Positions 54,853-64,000 of a DNA stretch of 64,000 bases are shown here, in pieces. How positions within the stretch are numbered: the stretch's first letter is position 1; the number at the start of each line of letters is the position of its first letter. The translations under genes and the position numbers were made by a program. The notes beneath the pieces were generated by a model, which was not told the origin of the DNA, did no database searches, and saw nothing but the letters and a program-made list of their open reading frames with translations. Origin of the DNA: Synchiropus splendidus (Eukaryota; Chordata; Actinopteri; Syngnathiformes; Callionymidae); contig NC_071335.1 of assembly GCF_027744825.2 (NCBI RefSeq), forward strand, positions 9,463,001 through 9,527,000. Reading direction: 5' to 3'.

Positions 54853-57800
54853 ATGGCCGACCATGATGGTTTTCCTTCTGGTTCCGACCCTGAATCCACC
54901 CACAACCAGGACACTACACCACACCTCATTGAACAGAGTGCTTCACCAACACGTATGTTTCTGTCTGACTTGTTTGACCACATGTCTGAGGAGGATGTAG
55001 AGCAGGTCTGTGATCAGAGTGTAAATGAAAACATGGAGTCCATTTTTTTCGCTGAGAGAAAGGATAATCGTATTTTAAAAAATGGTTCCTGCATTATCTC
55101 ACAGGGGTTGGGCTGATACCTCTTTAGACAATGGCGATTGGTAAGAAAGGTTTGTTGATAATCTACAAACAGCTGATTCAGGGACACCTGCTCTTGACCC
55201 TCTGATAGATCTGTCTGGCTCTAGCTGTAGCGATGACAGTGTTGATGACTCGGTTCAGGAAGGATGCTGTGTTAGAGGTACCAGTATTGAATCTGAAGTC
55301 AGAGCCTTTGAACACCAACAGGATAAGAAGGGTGCTAACACGTCCTGCTGTACCAGACACTCCTGATCTAGCTACGTTCTACAGAGGTTTGATGCAACAG
55401 GTCAGAGATTTGGCTGATTAAGCACAGAGACTAGCAGATCGAGAGGATGTGGTTCAGCTTGAAGTGGTTGGTGGAGGTGTTCAAGAACACGTTAATGTTG
55501 TGGTTGAAGGCGACGGTGGAAATATCTACCCTGCTTTTGAGGACCTCCTTAGCAACACAGTGCAATCTGACAGTCATCGCTATGGGTAAGAGAATTGAAT
55601 TAACGGTCCAAATTGTGTATAACCCTCGAGGAGGCGCTAAACGCAAACTCGAGAAGACACTGGATGCCGAAATTATTGGTAAAAAAAAAGACGACATCTC
55701 TATGTAGTTGGTGGTGATGGAACTGATCAGCTTTGCTTCACAATCAGCCTCTTGTCTCCTTAATCCTCTCAGTACGTATCAAGATTGTGTTGAGTTGGGG
55801 AGGGAATTACAAAACAAATCTGGTTTAGATTCTCAAACACCTATCACATTCAGATATACCCCTGTTTGAACGGATAGTGAGGCGTAAAATTGTCGTGTTT
55901 CATAAAACAACAGCAAACCAACCATTAGCGCATTATGCCACAGGTTTTGCTGATGGTTTGGATCCCTTATACTTGTTTCTACTTCAGGGACACTATTACG
56001 GGGTGAAGAACCCAAAGGATTTTTTAGGTACACGTTACTTTTGCGTCAGCCGTCATAAGGGGTATGACGATAAATCACAACACATCTGCAAAGGTCACCG
56101 TAGCGTTTGTCACAATCCTGTTTGACCTACAGAGGTCCCAAACCCTGTGACCTGCGGTGTCTGTCGCCGGGTTTGTAGAACTCCTTCCTGCATTGCGAGA
56201 CACAAAGAGATTAGTGCTAATGGGTCAAGTCTCTGTCAGAGATACAAAAAGTGTGAAAAATGTGGAAGGTGCCGATATATCCCATTAAAACCGGGTAAAC
56301 ACAACCACTGTTGCGTTGTGCTTAAATGTAACATCTGCAATGTAAAATTATCATCGACAAACGAGGTCCATCAGTGCTACATTCAGCCCGTTGCCAGGAA
56401 GACTGAGAATCCTGATCTGGTTTTTTATGATTTTGAAACATTTAAAGACGACCAGGGTAGAGATGTCCCTTTTTTAGTGTGTGCAAAGACGCAGAGAGGT
56501 GAAGAAGGTGTTTTACGGTCTCGACTGTGTTAGAGCGTTTTTTATATTTCAGAAAGAACCGGTTTAGAGGCTGTGTTTTTGTTGTGCATAATGCCAGGGG
56601 TGTTGACAGCGTCATTGTCTTGAGAGGTACAGTATGTTTGATGAAGGGTTAATACCTAAGAGGATAATCATGACTGGTAGTAAGATACTTTGTCTTGAGG
56701 ATCCTCACTACAAGCTAAAATTCATAGACTCTCTCTCATTCCTAACCATGCGACTCAGCTCCATGTCTAAAGCTCTAGGTTTCACCGACCAGTGCAAGGG
56801 TTTTTTTCCCCACACAAGTTTAGCTCAAAAGATCATCTGCATGACATAGGGGTCTATCCTCCTCCATCAGACCATGGCGTTGAGGGCATGTCAGACCCTG
56901 AACAGAGAGATTTTTACAGCTGGTATGAATCTGCGCGTGAGAATTCTTTCAATTTCAGGGGTGAAGCTATTCACTATTGCAAAAACGATGTCGACATTCT
57001 GGCCAGAGGATGCATGATATTTAGAGGAGTTTTTTAAAGAAACAGGTGTTGATGCACTCTCGTCCATAACCTCTGCGTGTATGGCTGTTTTCAGGACCAA
57101 CTTTTTAAAACCAGACACATTAGCCATACCATGTCCCTACAATTATGTAACAAGAGGTTCTCAGATGCTTCCATCCAGTGGTTGCAATGGGAGTCACTCA
57201 CAGGGCATTTTCATACAACATGCCTTGAACCGTGGGGAGATGGTGTTTGGCCAGTATTTTGTTGACGGTTATGCTGAAGTTGACGGTGTTAAGCAGGTCT
57301 GGGAGTTTTACGGATGTTTCTTCCACGGTTGTCCTTAATGTGTTGACCCTCATGCAGTCTGCCCATTAAGAGGTAGACCATATGATGTATTCTACTCTGC
57401 TACGATGGAGAGAGAGCAGGCGTTAAAGTCTGATCATGGGGTGCGTCTTATTACCATCTGGGAACACGAATGGCGTTCGCTTCGACAGTCGTGTGATCTC
57501 AGAGATTTTCTCTTAGATTTTGACCCCCCTGAGCCTCTCAACCCTCGTAATGCCCTCTACGGAGGTAGAACCAGCGCTTTAAAGCTGCGTTACACGGCCA
57601 AGCCTGGTGAAAAAGTTTATTACGGTGATGTCACCTCTCTGTATCCTTGCGTCAACAGCACGTGTTCCTACCCCCTAGGTCACCCCCGAATAATTCACGA
57701 GGACTTTGGGGATCCCAGACAGTACTTCGGTCTTATCAAGGCGGTTTATATGTACCTGTTTTACCCTACAGAGGACCAGGGGGTCAATTACACTTCACGT

Positions 57801-57985
57801 TATGCAGCATCTGTTCAAGTCATAATGTTCAAGACAGTGACTGTACGCATAATGATGAGCGTGCTTTGACAGGGGTCTGGGTCACGGTTGAGTTCAACAA
57901 GGCTGTGGACTAGGGATATAAGGTGGCCAAGATGGTATGGCATTTTGATAGATCTAGCGATTGTATTTTCACAGGCTACATCGTG
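54853..57985 (+). pseudogene. polB: Maverick D polymerase, truncated before motif B
   Basis: Start MADHDGFPSGSDPESTHN at 54853; TATTTAAAA box about 75 bases upstream. Conserved start of the catalytic part at 55583 (MGKRIELTVQIV). Zinc-ribbon segment at 55890-56400 is in better shape than in copy B (CGVCRRVCRTPSC, CEKCGRCRYIPL, CNICNVKLS). Exonuclease I FYDFETF at 56425, AHNARGVDS near 56589, YCKNDVDILARG near 56979. Damaged motif A (GDVTSLYPCVNS) at 57627. Stops and frameshifts throughout. Text ends at 57985 (GATTGTATTTTCACAGGCTA), so motifs B and C are missing. Confidence 0.88.
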
Positions 57986-58379
57986 CGTGCGCATGAAAAG
58001 ATCACGATCTAGTTTACGTTTCACTACTGTATTTATCAATTTATTTTCACATGAAAACAGATAGAGGCAACGAGCACATCGTGCCTTCTACCTGACGCTT
58101 CACCGCCTCCAACGTTTGGTAAGATGTGAATCTGAATTTTTTCAACACACATCTCTACCGTTCAGTATCAGCTGAATGGCTGGATGTTCGCCATTATGTG
58201 TGTGGTTTAATGATGTGTCTATTTGGCGTGTTCGAGCGTCAATGTCTGTTATCTGTAATGTGGTTTTTCTGTGTTCTGGCCATGTGCTTTAGACGGTGGA
58301 ATTTTACTATTGAAGGTGTTTGAGTAACTGTTGCTGCTAAGCGTCATTGTGATTTTACTATCCCTAATATGCTTTAACG

Positions 58380-58500
58380 GTGGTGGCCACTAGAGGTCGT
58401 GATTTTACTAATTGTAATGTGCTTTCATGGCAGTATACATTAGTGATTTACCATTTGTTTTTATGCTTTAAATGTCGATCCTTAGTAGATCCCTCCATTG
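58380..58500. repeat. Intronic CCACTAGAGGTCG repeat, copy D'
   Basis: CCACTAGAGGTCG at 58387-58399 with the same surroundings as copies B and D. Confidence 0.5.
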
Positions 58501-58775
58501 AGTATTTTTTAATGCTATTTACCATTTGCTTCTGTGGTGATGATGGTTTTCCCCATGAGTATTGATGCGGATGCTACACGTTTTATAATTGTCATCGCTT
58601 GAAAACATGGCTCTACACCGGTTATATGATGACGTAATTGTTTTTCTGCAGGTCATATTTTACTCAGCTTATTTTCATACTACTCTACTTATATTCATTT
58701 GATATTAACTGCTATCTGGGGTCTTGCTTCTAGATTGTATTTACATTTTGTATCGTTGCTGATATTCTGTTTCAG

Positions 58776-59311
58776 CTCTCCCTCCTGGGTCTTGGCCTTT
58801 GTGGGAGACATTGACACCGGTTTCTACGGTACCGCTGGATCTACTATCTGGATCGTTCCCTGCTGAGGACTCGACGTCACCATCTGTGCAAGCCACACCT
58901 CCGCTAACACCGACCTCAGACAGCCCCCGTACAGCGCCTCGGATACCGCCACAGACTTACGTCGCATCACCCCCCCAACCAACCCGGACTCTACCATCAC
59001 CAACCCTATTCTATGCTGCAACGACTGTAAAACAGCTTGAATGCAGAGTACGTACGCTTGAACGTCGTCTACATCAACACGAAATACAGTCATCTAATGC
59101 GTCAAGCACGTAGATGCCGACGGGAGACGAGAAATCTGCGTGAAGGTAAGATTAACAACTATTACAATGAGTAATCCCTGGGATGCATATGTCATATATT
59201 ATAGTTACAGAAATCGTCAGGAAGGACATCACAAATAAAGCGCTGGTGTCTGAAATCGTGAGGCTCCTAAAACAAGGACCTGGTGGCAACAGACGTCGTG
59301 GACTGATCTGA
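58776..59311 (+). pseudogene. Coiled-coil exon and last exon, copy D'
   Basis: Best-preserved version: exon 58776-59145 keeps proline-rich and coiled-coil parts in one frame (WETLTPVSTVPLDLLSGSFP near the start, then QLECRVRTLERRLHQHEIQS), with a small deletion after QSS. Donor GTAAGATT, acceptor AGTTACAG. Last exon, 59211-59311, encodes KDITNKALVSEIVRLLKQ and GPGGNRRRGLI before TGA. The leucine spacing (L-x6-L-x3-L) supports a short coiled coil. Function unknown. Confidence 0.65.
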
Positions 59312-59404
59312 CTGAAGTTCAACCAGAGTCCATTTGGAGCCTGATTATTTAAAAGCACCGAGGGTGATGTGTTTTGAGGTTGCCGTTTTATGAAATTTTT
59401 AAAA

Positions 59405-59475
59405 TGTTCTCTTGTAGAGGGCCATTTGCAGAATTCTCCTGACGGGGTGCTTGAGACCCATCAACATCGTGAGGG
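59405..59475 (+). pseudogene. PolB C-terminal scrap in D'
   Basis: Encodes LVEGHLQNSPDGVLETHQH, matching copy B at about 13348-13410. It is followed by a run of about 32 A residues (59479-59510) and then inverted capsid DNA. Confidence 0.75.
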
Positions 59476-59479
59476 ATTA

Positions 59480-59513
<34 letters not shown>

Positions 59514-59514
59514 G

Positions 59515-60007
59515 AGAAACTCAGAAAACCGTCGCTGTGGAGAGGAACGAGATGTACTTGTCTGGCTCGTGAACTCGGCCCGTTTATGGCCTCTGTTGGG
59601 ACTGTTTACAGTGATGATCGAGTCAATAGACTCAGGTGTGTCTTGGTGAAAAAGACCAGCGCTGAACTGTTTTAAGATTGTCACCTGAAAAGTTGTTTCA
59701 ATCATAGCTCTGTACGGGCGAGTACAACTGGACTGCGAAATCATTCGATCACCCAGAACCACATCGCACTGATCAAACAGTGTTTAGACAGTGTCAATTC
59801 TCACACGTACGTGTAGAAGGGTGTCATTTAGGTCCAGATACTTGCCATCTCCTGGTCCTTCCTCACCGATAGCGGCTACTGGGGCAATTTCAGTGTAAAT
59901 TTTGTCCTCGATGGAAAGCTGCGTCATCGGCGGCGTGAATAAATCCAGTTCTGCCAATGTGCATTCTGCAGATTTCTTGTGTAGTAGAGCCATGTTACTG
60001 TATATAA
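59515..60007 (-). pseudogene. MCP: Major capsid protein, N-terminal part, D'
   Basis: From ATG 59993 (MALLHKKSAECTLAELDLFT), matching the copy B start. It contains DGKYLDLNDTLLHVRVRIDT, a deletion of about 25 codons, then VVLGDRMISQSSCTRPYRAM, ending near HKRAEFTSQTSTS. The downstream half is replaced by the A-run and polB scrap. Frame broken at about 59785. Confidence 0.82.
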
Positions 60008-60009
60008 TG

Positions 60010-60290
60010 TTTTTCAAAATATCTGAGGTCCCTCTGGACTTCCTCTTGGCTCGTCTGCTTCTGTCAACTGACTTTTTTTGGAGGTTTATTTGAGCTTTGT
60101 GTCTTTGTCCTTCGTGATAAGACGCCGATACCTCCTGACCATTCCCGTCTCTGTTGATCGCTCATTCCTCTCACGGTATGGGTGAACATATCCGAGGCCA
60201 CGTTACCCACCGCTGATTTGAGATGGGGTTCCGCTATAGCAATACCCCTTTAACAGGTGATGCAATCAGAAACATTTTCTAAGAGTGGGG
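60010..60290 (-). pseudogene. X-like basic core protein, fragment, D'
   Basis: Decayed copy of 17214-17520: text for SKRTKRKSRG-type basic C-terminus and the glycine-rich middle, with small deletions. Homology stops near 60290 (TTTTCTAAGAGTGGGG). Confidence 0.7.
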
Positions 60291-61291
60291 GGGGTCCTAA
60301 ATGACACCTGCAAGCAATTTTTGCAGATTTAGCATAGCTTTTAAGCGTTGAAACACACCAATATGAATGAAAACTGTTCTTATTCTTACTCAAGTCATTT
60401 TTTTCCATTTGTTAAAGTTGTCAGTTTAAAATGTGATGGGGTTGTTCATGATTACGGTTATTACCTTTTTTTTTTTTCTTTAGTCCACTTATGCACCATA
60501 GTACTTCAAGGATGGACACCAATTGAAGTCAAAACTGGGAAAAAAAAAAAAAAAAAAACAAAACAAAAAAAAAAAAACATTGATGCATTGCAGTAAAGGT
60601 TCAGTGCTCATTGTTTAAGCTGTGGGTATGTTTGGAATTAAAATAAAGATTTGTCCTGCCACAAACACAGAAGTTTTGTTTTGAGTCCATCTGTGTGGTG
60701 CGTGTCTTGACTATGACTCACTAATTTTTTAGTCTCATGCATTTGTCAGTGAATTTTCGGAGAAAAATAGTCCAGACACCTCACATGTCTCATGTGTATT
60801 ATTCATGCCCAGAACTCCATTGGAGGTTTTTGTGAGATGAAGTGTCATTGTAGCATCGAAGGCACCAGGATTTCTCCCTGCTCTTGTAGGAGCGACCAAA
60901 TTTCAGCATTAGAAGTTGAACTGTGGGTTTAATTCAACCCCATCATGTACTCTTACTGCGTTTGACCCTCAATGTAGCATTTATTTACTGTGCGTCAGCA
61001 ACCAATTAGAGCGGAACCAAGTGTTCTATTTGCAAATTAGAAATATATACAAGAGGACATGACAAAAAGCAGACCTGAGGCCATTACCGCACTGGAGGAG
61101 GAGGGGAGAAACACACTTAGTACACACAGGATTCAACAACCTTGTGGGAAAATACAGATTGTCCCATTCGATGTGTCCTCAACATATACAAGCAGAAATG
61201 AGAAAAATAGAAATTGATGTGGTGTTCAGCACATGCGCTCAAAGAATTAAAAAGCACAAAAGAGATGGCATTCAACAATAGGTCGCATTTT

Positions 61292-61322
<31 letters not shown>

Positions 61323-64000
61323 TCTCAAGCACCAAGAAACAGCTCACGAGAGGACAGACTGAAGGGGAACGAAAGTGAGGAGGATCTTAAGTAGAGCAGA
61401 GCAGGTGTGCTGATGATGACTGCTGAGTGGTCCCAGCTGTGTGCCATTACCTTGTCAAGTCCACAGAGACAATGGGCGGTTAAACCTGAACGTTTGATGG
61501 CAGTTGTTAAGCCAAATTATTATGACTTCAACGAGGTAAAAAAGAAAATGATTAGGCCCAGAACCAGAATGAATGATTTGGGGACACGTTTCATTTCATC
61601 ATTTCAACTCTTCTGATAATATATATGTAAATAACTGAAACCTCCATCAACCGCCCAAGTTGCTTCACTGTCTCACTCACAGTATATTTGTAAATTAGGC
61701 AAAAATGACTATTGTCATTGTCGCCCACACAAGCAAACCATCAACACTTGCATCCGAGTCCACATGTGTTGAAGAAATGTTTGAGATGCAACTTGACAAA
61801 GTATCAGATTTCTGACTGCCACTACGTCAAATAAGAGTGGGCACACACACTGTTGGTTGCAGGAAATTAAAAATCCTTTGATGTATTCTGTTCCGCCATT
61901 GATCAGTTTTGGTAGCTCAGATACAGTAAAAATGTTACAGCTTCATTGTGCCATTTTTTGTTGTTCGTTGTAGCTTTCGCTTCTTTGGATTAATGTGGAT
62001 TACGGATTTTCTTGGGCTAGTTGGTGAACAAAGGTGGGAATGCTTGACATTTTGCATCTGCACAGTTCAGGTTCAACTTTTGTTGAACTTTTCCCCTCTG
62101 CAACGTGACATTGTTCATTTTACCATCTAAATTTGCAAAAGACACTTGAAGGTCCGTTTCTGTTGCCTGATTTACATATATTTGGGTGATTTACGAGAGA
62201 TCCTGATTATTGAGTCAAACCCATCTGGAACTGCGTCCCAGTGAGGGGTCATTTGACCTTTCTACCTTTAAAACCCAGAGATTGGTCAACTGACCTGCCT
62301 TCAACTGCGAACAGCTGCTTTTGTTTTGTAGACGAGGGAATTTGTTACACGTTGTTGGTTATGTGAATTTTTATGTTGAGGCAGGGTTAGTTCACCTTTT
62401 CTTTTTGCTGTTGTCTTGTTCTCGTCCAATTCCCCTTTTATTTTGGTGAGGTTTTGTCTTCCCGTGTGCATCTTGTCTCTGTCTACCCAAATTTTGTAAT
62501 TGATTGCATCTGGTGTATTGCTTTGTTGCCCTTAACTTTCCCTCAGTTTCTGTGCTCTTGTCTGTGTGTAACGTCTTGCCAGTTCTGTATCGGTGTGCGC
62601 TGCCTGAGCCACCACAAAATAGAATCAAAACTCTCCCGCCTGCCGGTTAGCAGAGGATTTCTTCATTGCTCTCTGGTAAGTTTGAGTGCTCAAGGGCAGC
62701 TCCAGAGGCTTCCCAGATGTTGGAGACCATTCGCCAGTACTGTCAACTTCCGGTCAGCGGCTGCTGGGAATGAATCAGTTGAAAATCAAAACAAAAAAAA
62801 ATAAAAATATTATATATATAACAAATGCCATGAGGGCTGTCTGTATGTTTGGAATTGAAATAAAGATTTGTTCAGCCACAAGGACAGAAGTTTTTTTTTT
62901 TTTATTATTATTATTATTTTAAGTCCTTCAATGTGGTGTGTGCTTTGGTGTGTGTATTGACTATGACACAATAATGAATTAGTCTCATGTATATGTCCGA
63001 GTAAATTTTAGGAGAGGCATATTAGAGAAATATTTTATTGGGACTGAATTGAGTTTAAATGCAATAAAACACAGCAACACCATAGATCATGTTTCATTAT
63101 GTGTATTATTCATGCCCACAACTCAGTTTCAGCTGTTTTTGTGAGGTGAAGGATCATTGTAGCATCTAAAGCAGGATTTTGTATATATGCTGGTGGAGAA
63201 GAGCCACTAGATTTCACCATTAAAGATGAACAATGTGTACTCTGCATGTACTCTGACTGCGTTTGACCCTCATTTGACCTTTATTTCAATTGTGTCAGGA
63301 ACCGATCAGAGTGGAATCAAGTGCGTGTAGCAGTCAGACGTGGACAGCAGAGTTCTATTAACAAAACTATGAACCCAGAAATATATACACACAATATGAC
63401 ATGGAAAAAAGGAAACCCAAGGGCATGACCGAACTGGGAAAGAAACACACAAACAGAACCAAGAGATAAGACCTGAAAAAGGAGAGGGAATTATGAAAAA
63501 AAAAAAAAAAAAAGGCAAGGTACACACACACACAAGCTACCTAAGCAGAAATGAAAAAATAGAAATTGATGTGGTGTTCAGAACATTTGCTCAAGGAAGT
63601 TAAAAGTGGAGTTAGTTTTTTGGACAATTTTCTCCTTCACGCACTGAGGACAACAGTCATTGCGAGAAAGTACTGTTGTACAAAACCATCTGCATCTTTG
63701 CAAACATAAAGCTCTCATCCTAAACAATGGTTGTTGACAGGAGAGATTATGTGAAATCCCAGGTGAAAAAAAAGTATACTTTATTGCACTTCACTTATTT
63801 TTCCCCTAGTACATTTTAAGCATACAAATATACCACAAAATAAACATACTATTTTGTAATATAAATTAAGTGTACTTGCAACAACTTTGCAATACCAATT
63901 TCAAGATGGTAGAAAATAAATAAAGTATATACATACACATATTTCAAAACACATTTTAAAATATTTGAAATAGATTATTTAAATAGTCTACCTCAAGATT
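60291..64000. other. Gene-poor AT-rich DNA with a diverged duplication
   Basis: No supported coding region. Blocks near 60620-61390 and 62830-63610 share text in the same order: ATAAAGATTTGT(C/T)C, GACTATGAC(T/A)CA, then TAGTCTCATG and TGTGTATTATTCATGCCCA, then TTTGACCCTCA and AGAAATTGATGTGGTGTTCAG. Both start at an AATAAA, so they could be duplicated 3' ends of an off-window transcript or two copies of an unknown repeat. A-runs occur near 60541, 61300 and 63495. The last 250 bases hold TATACTT/AAGTGTACTT-rich text that may be a small MITE. Confidence 0.5.

Larger units (their letters stand above)
52575..57985 (+). mobile_element. Maverick copy D, internal part
   Basis: Starts in the intron before the SIM exon (TTGTTAATATCTCCATTATG, as at 7903) and runs collinear with copy B through the spliced gene and polB as far as the region just before motif B. 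Both termini and all late genes are absent. Left side joins the retrovirus, right side jumps back to 5' exon text of copy D'. Confidence 0.88.
57990..60290 (+). mobile_element. Maverick D', rearranged remnant
   Basis: Starts in 5' exon text (CGTGCGCATGAAAAGATCAC, as at 53045) and proceeds through the spliced gene to 59400. It then jumps to the polymerase C-terminus (about 59405-59475) and, across an A-run, into the inverted MCP and X-like genes to 60290. More than 6 kb of the usual element is missing in between. Confidence 0.8.

Noticed and set aside
62392..62922. Short open frames in the right-hand region
   Set aside because: No similarity to known families and no conservation between the two duplicated blocks at the protein level.

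Overview
This window looks like a transposon graveyard in a vertebrate genome, most likely a teleost fish. I see no intact host gene. The bulk of it is made of Maverick/Polinton (adintovirus-like) DNA elements. Around and between them are pieces of BEL/Pao, Ty3/gypsy, Penelope, hAT and Rex1-like elements, an endogenous retrovirus and long microsatellites. This mixture, and the style of the Polinton, BEL/Pao and Penelope proteins, is typical of ray-finned fish. The species cannot be told from the sequence alone.

Layout. 146-2460: Maverick polymerase scraps interrupted by a hAT-like element. 2619-3275: a second, inverted hAT arm. 5326-6099 and 21836-23507: a Maverick copy (A') split by a younger copy. 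6100-21835: Maverick copy B, 15.7 kb, with both ~176-bp terminal inverted repeats and a 6-bp target duplication (CACATT). 23508-27935: Maverick copy C, left end only, also sitting in A'. 28089-32640: BEL/Pao gag/protease and integrase remains, interrupted by a truncated hAT transposase and by Maverick polymerase/ATPase scraps. 33649-39144: a Ty3/gypsy element with LTRs and a 5-bp duplication (TTCCT); a duplicated BEL segment lies inside its 5' LTR. 39150-45065: Tc1-like and Crypton-like scraps, a minus-strand gypsy gag, a Penelope element and a LINE 3' end. 45072-46494: Maverick relic E. About 46490-52590: a 5'-truncated retrovirus on the minus strand. 52575-57985 and 57990-60290: Maverick copies D and D'. 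60291-64000: AT-rich DNA without recognisable genes but with a diverged internal duplication.

Copy B shows how a fish Maverick is organised. On the plus strand, in order: short exons ending in a spliced gene, a protein-primed family B DNA polymerase, the packaging ATPase, a small basic/hydrophobic protein and a further conserved late gene. On the minus strand, reading inward from the right end: two unrecognised genes, a retrovirus-like integrase, minor capsid (penton-type) protein, a basic core/membrane-active protein, major capsid protein and an adenain-like protease. The two convergent blocks meet at a nearly palindromic double polyadenylation signal. Together these genes would copy the element by protein priming, mature and package it in an icosahedral capsid, and integrate it. 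Every large gene here carries frameshifts or stops, so none of the copies can be functional as shown.

The least expected part is the 2-kb module upstream of the polymerase. It is cut into exons with good splice sites, recurs in at least four copies, and encodes a SUMO-interaction-like motif (VIIIDSEDE) and a basic coiled-coil C-terminus. Its introns carry repeated CCACTAGAGGTCG motifs that resemble the CTCF core.
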